NCBI RefSeq assembly: GCF_000014965.1
Contig: NC_008554.1
Span: 2,158,001 to 2,222,000 of the forward strand
Source of the DNA: Syntrophobacter fumaroxidans MPOB
GTDB taxonomy: Bacteria > Desulfobacterota > Syntrophobacteria > Syntrophobacterales > Syntrophobacteraceae
DNA length: 64,000 nucleotides
Direction of reading: 5' to 3'
A model generated the notes under the pieces. The model saw only the letters and a list, made by a program, of their open reading frames with translations, had not been told where the DNA came from and made no database searches. This document shows, one piece after another, positions 28,278-37,278 of the stretch (position 1 is the stretch's first letter; every line of letters starts with the position of its first letter). A program made the translations under genes and the position numbers.

Positions 28278-29729
28278 TTATCTTCCGCCAGGATAATTCC
28301 TGATCACCTCACCCTTGGAATCCATGATGCGGATCGAGATGCCGCCATTGCCGTCCAGGCAATGCGTTGCACAGGAAATTCAGGGGTCGTAGGCGCGTAC
28401 CGCCATTTCAATCTTGTTCAATATCCCTTCGTTGACTTCGCCATCCTTGATGAGGGCTCTTGCCGCCTGGTGGACGCTCATGTGAATCGGTCCCAGGTTG
28501 TGAGTGGTGCCCACAATCAGGTTCGCGCGAGTGATCAACCCCTTGTCGTCGGTCGAGTAGTCGTGGATCAGGGTTCCTCGCGGCGCCTCCACGCATCCCA
28601 CGCCTCTGCCTGCTTTGGGCTCCACCTTGGCGCGGACGTTGGTATCCGTGATCTCAGGGTCCTCCAGCAGCTCAATGGCCCGCTCGTAGGCATAGACGTC
28701 CTCGATCAATCTTGCCCAATGGTACAGCAACGTCAATTGCGCGGGTCTGCCGAAAGCCGCCCGGAACTCCTCCAGCTCGGCCTGGGCGCGCGGGGTGGCC
28801 ATTTTGTCCGCCACGTTGATGCGCGCCAGGCAGTTGGCCCGGTAGATTCCCTTCGGGTTGTCGATATCGAGCGAAAAGCCCTCGTTCCAGCACTTGGCAT
28901 AAGGATATTTGCCGTACGAAAAAGGCGTCACGGCTTCACCGATGTAATCGGTGTAGTTCTGAGGATCGAATTCGACGAAAGTGCCGTCAGGCTTCATGAT
29001 GCGGAGGTTTCCGCCGAAGACGTTCAAAGCCCCCTGCTCGTCCACCGTGCCGATAAAGCCGGTGTTGATCACGCCCAGCACTTTGACCGCATCGAGATAC
29101 TTCGGGAACACCTCGGCCTTGGCAAACCCGAGGGTAAACAGCGAAAAGTCCAGCAATTCACGGATCTGGGGCAGGAACTCCTGGCGTTCCGCCTCAAGCA
29201 AGGGCTTGCAGAAGCCGCCGGCCACTGCGGCGTGCGGGTGGATGGCCTTCCCCGAGAATTTCTCCAGGATCATTTTCGCCTTGTAGCGCATTTGCACGGC
29301 TTTTGTGGCCAGCTCAGGAGCAGCTTTGGCCACTCCGATGACGTTGCGGACGCCGTAGTCGGCATCGGGACCCATGACGAAATCGGGGGCCGCCAGAAAA
29401 AAGAAGTTCAGTATCTTGTCCTCACCGTGGGAGATGATCTGCATGAGCTCGCGCAGTTTACGCCCGGCGGGCGTGACGGTGACGCCGAAGCACAGATCTA
29501 CGGCTTTGTTGGACGCCGTGTGATGGTGCCACGGGCAGATGCCGCAAATGCGGTTCACGATCCGAGGCACTTCCTCCGCCGGTTTTCCCTCAATGAATTT
29601 TTCGAATCCCCGCAAAGACTGGTAATGAACCTTGCTGTCCGCCACATTCCCCTTTGCGTCCAGTTTGATGGCTATCGAGGCATGCCCCTCGATCCGGGTG
29701 ATGGGCGCAATGTTGATGACTCGCGACAT
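28278..29729 (-). CDS. mvhA: [NiFeSe] hydrogenase large subunit, MvhA type, selenocysteine 450
   Basis: 483 residues when the in-frame TGA at 28382-28380 is read as selenocysteine; stopping there would remove the C-terminal Ni ligands. The N-terminal Ni motif is NRICGICPWHHH. The C-terminal motif reads AYDP-U-ISCATH, exactly the DPCxxCxxH pattern with Sec replacing the first Cys. A 26-residue tail after ATH ends at TAA (28280-28278) and would be removed by a maturation endopeptidase. A SECIS-like hairpin lies 15 bases after the TGA. The sequence resembles the F420-non-reducing (Mvh/Vhu) hydrogenases that deliver electrons through MvhD to HdrABC in the cytoplasm. It follows the small subunit by three bases and is last in the island. 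Confidence 0.94.
28346..28364 (-). promoter_or_regulatory. SECIS element of the hydrogenase large subunit
   Basis: Minus-strand CATTGCC and GGCAATG form a perfect 7-bp stem with loop TGGAC. The stem begins 15 bases after the Sec TGA, so the G residues in the loop lie within the distance used by bacterial SelB. Confidence 0.85.
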
Positions 29730-29732
29730 GTC

Positions 29733-30671
29733 CTAGGCCTCCTTTTGTTTATGCCCGGGGCGCAGCAGCTTGTGAGCACCGGAAAACCTCAAGAGAGAAA
29801 CATAATCGGGCAGAGAGTGGATGTCTATTCCATTGGATGCCAGCGCATTCAACATTTGCAGGAGCTGATTGCCATCGTGCTGGACCGGCCCGTAGCAGCC
29901 GCGGCAGGGGACCCTGGCCGCGATGCACCGGGGCACTATTTTGTCGCCTCCGCATCCGGCCTTGGTAACCGATCCCATGCAGAGAAAGCCCTGTTCCAGG
30001 AGGCAGCGCATCTTGTCGATAGGCTCATCCGGCGCACCGTAATGAGGCGCCTCCAGAAAGCGGCGCAGCTGTTTCACTTGTCCTTTGCCCTCCCGGACCG
30101 TGGGGCACTGGTCACAGACGCTCCGGTCGGGAAGCTTGGGCAGCTCACCCGCCAGCAATCCGGCCAGCGCCGCGAAGACCTGGTCGGGATGCGGAGCGCA
30201 GCCCGGCAAATAGATGTCCACCTTGATTTTCTCGTCCAGGGCATAAACGGAGTCGAGCAGGTGGGGGATCCCTTCGCTTGGATATTCATCCACCTTGTCG
30301 GTGGTCTCGGTATGGTAGTAGCGATCCAGGATTTCCTGGTTCCGGTAGGAGTTGGCGAGCGCCGGGATCCCGCCGTGGGTTGCACACGTGCCCAGGGCGA
30401 TGATGATCTGGCACTTCCTGCGCATCTCTTCCGCCACTTCCAGGTGCTCGTGGTTCCGAATACTCCCGCTGATGATGCCCACCGTCGCTTCCGGGATGTT
30501 GATGTGCTTGCCTTCGCCCAGTTGACCATAATATTTATGATCCAACAGCACCGGGATGTGGACGAATTCGACCAGGTCCAGCACGGCCAGCAACCTTTCA
30601 CCCAGATCCACGATGGAGATTTCGCATCCCGAACATGCGTTCAACCATTCTTCCGCAACTTTGACTGCCAT
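29733..30671 (-). CDS. mvhG: [NiFe] hydrogenase small subunit, MvhG type
   Basis: 312 residues. Start MAVKVAEEWLNACSGCE, behind AAGGGGTG; upstream residues to 30707 are rejected. The Cys ligands of the proximal cluster begin with CSGCE and continue with GTCATHGG and LPGCAPHP. Further Cys (CDQC, AGCGGDK, PCRGCYGP) hold two more clusters. There is no Tat signal peptide, so the enzyme is cytoplasmic, consistent with coupling to MvhD and Hdr. A 204-base spacer with no gene separates it from mvhD1. Confidence 0.93.
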   Translation of the reverse strand: MAVKVAEEWLNACSGCEISIVDLGERLLAVLDLVEFVHIPVLLDHKYYGQLGEGKHINIPEATVGIISGSIRNHEHLEVAEEMRRKCQIIIALGTCATHGGIPALANSYRNQEILDRYYHTETTDKVDEYPSEGIPHLLDSVYALDEKIKVDIYLPGCAPHPDQVFAALAGLLAGELPKLPDRSVCDQCPTVREGKGQVKQLRRFLEAPHYGAPDEPIDKMRCLLEQGFLCMGSVTKAGCGGDKIVPRCIAARVPCRGCYGPVQHDGNQLLQMLNALASNGIDIHSLPDYVSLLRFSGAHKLLRPGHKQKEA

Positions 30672-30875
30672 AGAATCACCCCTTGTTCCGGCGCTCCGGG
30701 AGCTCAAACCTTACCGTCGATTTCCACCGGCACCTTTTCAGGCCCCGGCGACGCCACATCACGCCACACCTGCGCCGTCCGCATCCGCAGCTGGAGCTCC
30801 ACCGGCCCCGAACCGAGCGATTGCCGTGCAACCGAAAGACCGGTTCGGACCAGCGATCCCGGCTCCATTTTCACC

Positions 30876-31307
30876 TTAGGCGTTGACCACCTTCTGGACA
30901 CGCAGAGGGTTCGGGCCCATTTTCCTGATTTTCTCGGAAAATCTGACCACGTTCTCCGCAAATTTAGGCGCCTCGGCGGACGACACCCACACGGTCTCGA
31001 AACGCTCGGCATCGACTCCGCAATTTTCGAGAACCACTCTCGTGCCCTCGAAACGCGCGTCCGTCTTGAAATTGCCCTCGAGATAATGGCACTCGCCCAG
31101 GTGACATCCCATGATAATGACGCCGTCCGCTCCCTGGGTCAGGGCGTGCACCACGAGCTCAGGGTTCACCATGCCGGAGCACATGACCCGGATGATCCGC
31201 AAATGCGGAGGATATTGCATACGACTGACCCCAGCCAGGTCAGCAGCAGCGTATGCTCACCACGTGCACAGAAATCCTATGATGACCGGTTTGAAATCAT
31301 CAGACAT
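30876..31307 (-). CDS. mvhD: MvhD-type [2Fe-2S] linker protein (copy 1), selenocysteine 17
   Basis: 143 residues from ATG at 31307 when the TGA at 31259-31257 is read as Sec. Without this, only the part from MQYPPHLR onward would be called. MvhD passes electrons from hydrogenase or formate dehydrogenase to HdrA through a [2Fe-2S] cluster. The presumed ligands are C14, U17 (FLCTW-U-AYAAADLAG), C68 and C73 (GCHLGECHY). A long SECIS hairpin follows the TGA. Ribosome site AAGGAG precedes the start. It sits between an HdrA second-half gene and the hydrogenase genes. Confidence 0.92.
31217..31256 (-). promoter_or_regulatory. SECIS element of mvhD copy 1
   Basis: Inner stem CTGACC/GGTCAG with loop TGGCTGG begins 13 bases after the TGA. 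An outer stem GCATACG/CGTATGC starts immediately after the TGA. The inner stem is base-for-base conserved in mvhD copy 2 and absent from copy 3, which has Cys at this position. Confidence 0.88.
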
Positions 31308-31489
31308 CAAGGAACTCCTTTCTAAGAGTCTTGGTAGGTTGCCGCAATTTAGTCAAAACCGCCATCCACTCCCGACCGCGCGATTCCCGAATCTTCCCAC
31401 ACCACGAAGTCGTCGCGGTATCCGCCCCCGCAGAGCCCGCGACCGCCGGGATTCCGAGCGCAGGCACGTCCGTGGCCGCGGGAGCCGCA

Positions 31490-33220
31490 CTATATTTCAG
31501 CCCTCACCGAAGCGAGAGCCGCATCCACCTGGGCTTTCAACTGCTGCAGGGTAAAACCGTGAACAAGGATGCCCCCCTTGGGACAGGTGGCCGCGCAAAC
31601 ACCGCAACCTTTGCAGAGAATATTGTCGGTCTTGATCCGCTTGCGTTTGCGACCCTCTTCTTCCACTTCCTCGATCTTGAGCGCCAGGTAGGGACAAAGA
31701 TCCACGCAGAGGGCACAGCCGTCGCAACGATCAGTCACATATGAAACCAGTGCGCTCGTGACCAGCTTGTCCTTGAACAGCACCGTACCGGCCCGTGAGG
31801 CCGACCCAAGCCCCTGTGCCTGCGCTTCGGTCACCGTGGCAGGGTAGCGGGCCGTGCCGGCCAGGAACAACCCGTCGGTGGCGAAATCGAGGGGACGCAG
31901 CTTGGCGTGAGCCTCGAGCATGAATCCGTTTTGATCCATGGGGATGCGCATCAGCTGTGCAAGCGCGGAATTCTCCTCGCGCCCGACGAGCGGGGTTGAA
32001 AGCACCACCAGGTCGTAGGGGAGCTCCTCCGTCAAACCCGTGAGGGGCTGATAAAACTCCACCACACCGTCTTTTTTCACGACCGGCGGACGGTCGACGT
32101 CGTACACGTCGTAGCGCACTCCGCGCCCACGGGATTCCCAGAGCATCCGTTCGTTTTCCGTCCCATACATCTGAATGTCGCGATACAGGATATGGACGTG
32201 GGCGTCGGGGTTGAGGTCTTTGATGTAGAGCGAATTCTTGACCGCCGTGAGGCAGCACACGCGGGAACAGTACTTGCGTTCATCGCAGCGCGCGCCGACG
32301 CACTGGATCATCACCACGCGGTCGGCCTTGAACTTGCCGTCGCGCAGCCGCTCCTCCAGCTCGATCTGGGTGATCACATTCTTGCCGTTGTATCCAAACA
32401 TGCCCTTGGGTTTGAAGGGCTCCGCTCCGGTCGCCACCACGACGCAACCCACCGTGTCGGAAATTTCCTTTCCCTTGCGGTTGCGCAGTGTGATCTCGTA
32501 GTTCCCGATGACTCCCCCCAGCCCAACCAGCTCGGATTCCAGGTGCACCTTCACGTTCGGCTTGGAAGTGACGTCGGCGATGAGCGTCCCGATGAGCTCG
32601 GAAGCGCTTTCCCCGCTCGGGGCGAGACGGTTGATCCGGTTGAGAAGCCCTCCCAGCGCGGATTCCTTCTCGGCCAACAGGACCTCCATTTTCATGTCGG
32701 CCAGCGCCTGCGCGGCGGACAGTCCGGCGATTCCCCCGCCGATGACCAGCGCCTTGCGAACCAGCGACGACTCGATGTCCTCCTGAGGTTCGAGGAAGGC
32801 TGCCTTGGCAACCGCCATCCGGATGAGATCCCTGGCTTTCGCGGTGGCGTCCTCCCGTTCCTGCATGTGCACCCAGGAACACTGATCCCGAATGTTGGCC
32901 ATTTCGAAAAGGTACTGGTTCAATCCCGCCTCTGCGCACGAACTCTTGAACAGAGGCATGTGCGTGCGGGGAGAGCAGGAAGCCACCACGACCCGGGTCA
33001 ATCCCTGCTCCCTGATCGCTCTCTGAATCTCGGCAATACCCGAATCGGAACAGGTGTAGAGGTTGTTCTTGGCGTACACCACGCCGGGAAGAGTGGCGGC
33101 AAAGGCGGTCAGAGCCTCGCAGTCCAGGTAGCCGGCAATGTTTGAGCCGCAATGGCAGACGAATACCCCTATCCGCACCTCTTCAGTACTTGGAACCGTG
33201 CTTTTTCCATTTCCACTCAT
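31490..33220 (-). CDS. hdrA: HdrA second-half flavoprotein (copy A)
   Basis: 576 residues. Start MSGNGKSTVPSTEEV, behind AAGGAG nine bases upstream; the frame open to 33478 runs through a decayed gene. N-terminal VFVCHCGSNIAG domain, then ASCSPRTHMPLF and CSWVHMQE. An FAD-binding core [15 protein letters not shown] is followed by CVGARCDERKYCSRVCC. Two C-terminal [4Fe-4S] motifs (CDGCALCVDLCP and CKGCGVCAATCPKGG) end the protein. It matches the second half of the 1017-residue HdrA at 42322-45375 and is very close to the copy at 37279-38994. Its expected first-half partner upstream is a pseudogene remnant. It probably carries flavin-to-Fe-S electron transfer for the hydrogenase branch. Confidence 0.9.
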   Translation of the reverse strand: MSGNGKSTVPSTEEVRIGVFVCHCGSNIAGYLDCEALTAFAATLPGVVYAKNNLYTCSDSGIAEIQRAIREQGLTRVVVASCSPRTHMPLFKSSCAEAGLNQYLFEMANIRDQCSWVHMQEREDATAKARDLIRMAVAKAAFLEPQEDIESSLVRKALVIGGGIAGLSAAQALADMKMEVLLAEKESALGGLLNRINRLAPSGESASELIGTLIADVTSKPNVKVHLESELVGLGGVIGNYEITLRNRKGKEISDTVGCVVVATGAEPFKPKGMFGYNGKNVITQIELEERLRDGKFKADRVVMIQCVGARCDERKYCSRVCCLTAVKNSLYIKDLNPDAHVHILYRDIQMYGTENERMLWESRGRGVRYDVYDVDRPPVVKKDGVVEFYQPLTGLTEELPYDLVVLSTPLVGREENSALAQLMRIPMDQNGFMLEAHAKLRPLDFATDGLFLAGTARYPATVTEAQAQGLGSASRAGTVLFKDKLVTSALVSYVTDRCDGCALCVDLCPYLALKIEEVEEEGRKRKRIKTDNILCKGCGVCAATCPKGGILVHGFTLQQLKAQVDAALASVRAEI

Positions 33221-33234
33221 CGACTTGTTCTCCT

Positions 33235-33490
33235 TCAGGATGGGAGACTCATTGTCTCGGAACCTGACAGAACCCGCGCCGCTTTCGCGGCTGCACTGCT
33301 GACCTGAGCAATGGACAATGGATCGTCCATGGCACTCGGGTACATCCGCACACAAAAACTCCGGGATTGGTGGTAACCAGCGGCGGGGGCCGCCTCGTCC
33401 TGATGAAACCGAAATCGACAGATTACAGTTCCATGATCTCGGTGAGCTGCGGCCCCGGTTTGGCAGGGTACAGACCATGCTCCGGGCGAG
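33235..33490 (-). pseudogene. Decayed 3' fragment of an hdrA first-half gene
   Basis: Translation in shifting frames matches the C-terminus of the intact HdrA at 39009-40547. PQLTEIMEL, then a TAA stop, then [25 protein letters not shown], a frameshift near 33330, then SIAQVSSAAAKAARVLSGSE and MSLPS. At least one stop and one frameshift separate the matching pieces, and the rest of the gene (about 1.2 kb) is missing. It lies 14 bases upstream of the copy A second-half gene, the same spacing as in the intact cluster. Confidence 0.85.
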
Positions 33491-33636
33491 TGCCTTCCAG
33501 ACCCCGAAACATCGACTTCCGTTAGTCCGGCGAGGTCCCGCGGAACAGACCCGAACTCAAAAACCTTCGAGTTTTCAATGCCTACGGCCGCGTCGGACGT
33601 ATCCGACGCGCCATCCCAAATGTAGGCACACGCTGA

Positions 33637-33706
33637 TGTTTGAACGCCGCGCTCACTGTTCATTCGTTCAAACAATTATTACATCAACCTGCCGACCGTG
33701 CAACAA
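33637..33706 (-). promoter_or_regulatory. Possible internal promoter and inverted repeat after fdhA
   Basis: On the minus strand TTGTTG (33706-33701), 17 bases, then TGTAAT (33683-33678) form a candidate promoter for the hydrogenase branch. Just downstream, 10-base arms TGTTTGAACG/CGTTCAAACA (33637-33646 and 33665-33674) form an inverted repeat with an 18-base spacer. A second hairpin, CGCGTCGGA/TCCGACGCG with loop CGTA, lies at 33589-33610. The rest of 33491-33793 shows no gene. Confidence 0.45.
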
Positions 33707-33793
33707 ACCGTGTCCTTCGACAGGAACCTCAGCAAATCCTCGGAGACCCGCTATTCGCTATTCCGACATCATGGCACCCCAGGCCATCCCGCC

Positions 33794-35830
33794 TCACACG
33801 GCCCTTTCCAGTGACACCGCACACACCTTGTATTCGGGGATCTTGGCGATGGGATCATGGGCCGAATTGGTGAGAAGGTTCGCACAGCTTTCGATAAAGT
33901 GGAACGGCATGAACACCATTCCCTGCCTGACCCGCATGGTCAGGTCCACCCGCGTGACCATCTCTCCTCGCCTGGAAACCACCCGCACCCTGTCGCCCGA
34001 TTTCACGCCGAGTTCCTGCGCATCCTGAGGATTGAGCTCGAGGAACCCCTCGGGCATTTCCTGGTGAAGGGATGGTGAATTGCGAGTCATGGTCCCGGTG
34101 TGGTAGTGGACGTGCACTCGCCCGGTGGTGAGCCAGAACGGGAACTCGCTGTCGACCACTTCCGCGGGCGGTTTGTACTCGATGGCGTGAAAGAGGCCGA
34201 GGCCCCTTGAAAATTTTCCTGCGTGCAGGAATTTCGTGCCGGGATGGTCCGCGGTCGGACACGGCCAGCAAAGTCCGTCCCCTTCCAGGCGATCGAAAGT
34301 GATGCCTCCGTAGGAAGGGGTCATCCGGGCGACTTCCTCCATGATCTCCGCAGGCGACGCATACTTCATGGGGTAGCCGAATCGCGTGGACACCTCCTGG
34401 AGGATCTCCCAGTCCGCACGGGAATCGCCCACCGGCTTGACCGCCTGCCGCACCCTTTGTACTCGTCTTTCCGTGCTCGAGAAGGTCCCGTCCTTTTCGG
34501 CGAACGACGCCCCGGGCAGCACCACGTGGGCCAGTTCGGCCGTCGGCGTGAGGAAGATGTCCTGCACCACCAGCAATTCGGCGTTGCGCAGGGCCTTCTC
34601 CACGTGATGTACGTCAGGATCGCTCATCATGGGGTTTTCCCCCACCACGTAGGCCGCCTTCACCGTGCCCGCGCTCAGTCCTTCGAGCACGCCGGGGATG
34701 GTCAACCCGACCTTGTCGGAGAGCTTCGCGTTCCAGGCCGCCTCGAACTTCTCCTTGTTGGCCGGAACGTTCACCGGCTGGTATCCCGGATAGACGTTCG
34801 GCAGGCCGCCCATGTCGCAGGCTCCCTGCACGTTGTTCTGGCCGCGCAAGGGGTTGACGCCGGTCGATTCCCGCCCGATGTGGCCCGTCAGCATGGAGAG
34901 GTTTGCCAGGCTCTTGACGTTGTCCACACCCGTCGTGTGCTGCGTGATCCCCATGCAGTAGACGATGGAGCCGGCTCGAGCGTTGGCATACCAGTCGGCG
35001 ACCGTGATGATGTCCTCGGCCGGGACACCGGTGATCTCCGCGGTGCGCTCCGGGGTGTACTGCTCGATCACCTTGCGGAACTCTTCGAACCCCTCGGTCC
35101 GTTCGTCCACGAAAGCCTGGTTGTGCCAGCCCCTGGCCAGGATGACGTGCATGATCCCGTTCACCAGCGCGACGTCGGTGCCGAGGTTGTGCCGTATGTG
35201 CAGGTCGGCCTTTTTCACCAGTTGAACGTTGCGCGGGTCCGCGACAATCACTTTCGCACCTTTTTCCTTGGCGCGAAAAATCCGTGTCGCCACCAGGGGA
35301 TGAGACGACGTGGTGTTGGAGCCGATCACGAGAATGCAGTCCGAATCCTCCAGTTCAGCGATGGAGTTCGTCATCGCCCCACTGCCAAAAGACGCGGCAA
35401 GACCTGCCACCGTCGAGGAGTGTCAGAGCCGCGCGCAGTGGTCCACATTGTTGGTGCCCACCGCGGCGCGTGCAAATTTCTGGATGAGGTAGTTTTCTTC
35501 GTTGGTCACCTTGGCCGATGCCAGGAAGGCGACGCTGTCGCTGCCGTGCGCCTCCTTGATTTCCCGGAGACGAGAGGCCGTGAAATCCAGGGCCTCGTCC
35601 CAGGACACCGGCGTCAACGTGCCGTTTTTGCGCAGCAGCGGTTGAGTCAGACGATTGGGGCTGTGTACGAACTCATGGACATTCCAGCCTTTGATGCAAA
35701 GCTTTCCTTCGTTTACCGGGTTTGTCTTGCACGGGATGGTGTCCACCACCCGGCCGTCAATGACCGTCAGGTAGAACCCGCACCCGCAACCGCAGTAAGT
35801 GCAAGTGGTCAATACACTCCGGTACTCCAT
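33794..35830 (-). CDS. fdhA: Formate dehydrogenase catalytic subunit, selenocysteine 136
   Basis: 678 residues when the TGA at 35425-35423 is read as Sec. The motif reads NNVDHCARL-U-HSSTVAGLA, the Mo/W ligand position of FdhF-type enzymes. The N-terminal [4Fe-4S] motif is CTYCGCGCGFYLTV ... CIKGW. Molybdopterin-binding segments such as LVIGSNTTSSHP and GMGITQHTTGVDNVKS type strands follow, and a C-terminal dinucleotide-binding beta domain (about 560-678). No Tat signal, so cytoplasmic. It oxidises formate or reduces CO2 and, from its neighbours, should pass electrons through the adjacent Fe-S subunit and MvhD2 to HdrA. It starts 12 bases after the Fe-S gene. Confidence 0.95.
35391..35414 (-). 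promoter_or_regulatory. SECIS element of fdhA
   Basis: Stem GACG/CGTC plus GGC/GCC around loop AGGTCTT. The loop begins 18 bases after the TGA and carries the GGUCU found in the E. coli fdhF SECIS. Confidence 0.9.
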
Positions 35831-35842
35831 AGGGGGCTCCTC

Positions 35843-36649
35843 TCAGTGTCTTGCAGCTTCACCGAGGCTGCTGGAGGATTGCTCGGCATTTGGACTATCA
35901 TACCCCGGCCGAAGATTGAATTCCTGCTGGACGATGTCGGCAACCTTCTTGTACAAGGTCCGGACGGGGATACCCGCGGGACAGGCTTCATTGCACAGCC
36001 CGCAGTCGATGCATCTGCCCGCCATGTGCACGGCGCGCGTCAGGTGGAAGATAGGGCTTTCCGGGGGAAGGCTGCCGATGTTCACAAAATCCTTGCTCTC
36101 CAGCGTACACTCCCTGCAATAACACATCGGGCAGATATTCCGGCAACCGTAGCACTTGATGCATTTGGCGAATTCGGCCATCCAAAGCTCGAACCGCTCG
36201 TCGAGCGCCAACGATTCAATGCGCTCGACCGTTCCGAACGGACGCCCCTCGCCGGGTTCGCCGGCAACGTATTCGTCGGGGAAAGGTTTCATGCATTCAC
36301 AGGCATCGGCCAGTTCCTGGGGACAGGCAATGCCCACCGGGACGACCTTTTCAGGAATGAGCTGATTGGAGCTGAAAAGCGTCTTCAAGCCGCGCTCATC
36401 GCAGCCTCGAATCAAAACTCCGAACGTCTCCTTCGGATAATGACCGGCGATCATCATGAGTTGCCGGTTGAGAGGGTAACGGCTGTCGCCGGGACTCTTT
36501 CGATCGCCCGCGACCAGTCCGTCGAGGTCGCTTCCATCCGTGAAAAGATATGGCCCGACCTGACCGTGCATCTCCCGAAGGCCGAGAAATCCTTTGATCT
36601 TGCCGGACGCCAGGAGCTCTTGCACTCTTGCCTTGATCTCGTCAACCAT
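35843..36649 (-). CDS. Iron-sulfur subunit linking formate dehydrogenase and MvhD (FdhB/FrhB-like)
   Basis: 268 residues, start behind AAAGG. The first half (about 1-130: GLREMHGQVGPYLF, VLIRGCDERGLKTLF, VGIACPQELADAC) resembles the core of the F420-hydrogenase/formate dehydrogenase beta family, which can bind flavin. The second half carries CIKCYGCRNICPMCYCREC and CIDCGLCNEACPAGIPV, enough Cys for at least two [4Fe-4S] clusters. Position between mvhD2 and fdhA suggests it transfers electrons between FdhA and MvhD2/HdrA (inference). Cytoplasmic; no membrane segment. A 152-base spacer without a gene separates it from mvhD2. Confidence 0.8.
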   Translation of the reverse strand: MVDEIKARVQELLASGKIKGFLGLREMHGQVGPYLFTDGSDLDGLVAGDRKSPGDSRYPLNRQLMMIAGHYPKETFGVLIRGCDERGLKTLFSSNQLIPEKVVPVGIACPQELADACECMKPFPDEYVAGEPGEGRPFGTVERIESLALDERFELWMAEFAKCIKCYGCRNICPMCYCRECTLESKDFVNIGSLPPESPIFHLTRAVHMAGRCIDCGLCNEACPAGIPVRTLYKKVADIVQQEFNLRPGYDSPNAEQSSSSLGEAARH

Positions 36650-36801
36650 AAGTCAAACCTTTCTCGCCGGGAACATACCCGTTGCCGGGAGCGCTCCGCC
36701 CGTGAGACCCGGAACCGCGACTCCCCGCAACCCGGCGTGGAAACCCGATCAGGGTTTCCCGGTACTCAATTCCCTCTCACGACCGGCACCGCTCGCCCAT
36801 C

Positions 36802-37221
36802 TCAGGCTGCCATCCTCAACGGCGACGGGCCCAGCGCCTTGATCTGTTCGCTGAATTCGGTAGCAACCCGGACGAGAGTCGGCGCCTCGGCGGACGACAG
36901 CCACTCCGCCCGCAGCCGATCCGGATTGATCCCGGAAAAAGCGAGCAATTGCTTCAGCAGTGCGACCCGCTTTGCCGCCATGTAATTGCCTTCCAGGTAA
37001 TGGCATTCCCCGAGGTGACAGCCGAGCACCAGAACTCCGTCGACACCTTTCGACAGTGCGCGCAGGATCAGGTCGGGGCTGACCATACCGGAACACATCA
37101 TCCGGACGATGCGCAGATTGGGCGGGTACTGCGAACGACTGACCCCAGCCAGGTCAGCAGCGGCAAATGCTCACCACGTACACAGAAATCCGACGATTAC
37201 CGGTTTGAAATCTTCTGACAT
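36802..37221 (-). CDS. mvhD: MvhD-type [2Fe-2S] linker protein (copy 2), selenocysteine 17
   Basis: 139 residues from ATG at 37221 with the TGA at 37173-37171 read as Sec (FLCTW-U-AFAAADLAG). The other presumed cluster ligands are C14, C68 and C73 (GCHLGECHY). The first 30 residues are nearly identical to copy 1, but the C-terminal half has diverged. It is downstream of the intact HdrA pair and upstream of the formate dehydrogenase subunits, so it probably serves the formate branch. Confidence 0.92.
37139..37157 (-). promoter_or_regulatory. SECIS element of mvhD copy 2
   Basis: Stem CTGACC/GGTCAG with loop TGGCTGG begins 13 bases after the TGA, identical to the inner stem in copy 1. The outer stem is less complete than in copy 1. 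Confidence 0.87.
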
Positions 37222-37278
37222 GGCGGAGAAGTCCTTTCTCATATTTTGACAACCCGTATAACTTTCAAAGTACGCGGG

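Noticed and set aside
28212-31325. A 1037-codon open frame on the plus strand
   Set aside because: It is antisense to the hydrogenase and mvhD genes; long antisense frames are common in GC-rich coding DNA and it has no recognisable domain or ribosome site.
33221-33478. An N-terminal extension of the HdrA second-half protein (copy A)
   Set aside because: The added residues come from decayed hdrA sequence in the wrong frame, and a good ribosome site precedes the ATG at 33220.
35411-35425. fdhA as two broken genes (135 and 538 residues)
   Set aside because: The break is a TGA at the conserved selenocysteine site with an fdhF-like SECIS; sequence is conserved on both sides, so it is not a pseudogene.
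34223-36985. A 920-codon open frame on the plus strand
   Set aside because: Antisense to fdhA and its Fe-S subunit, whose products are clearly recognisable on the minus strand.
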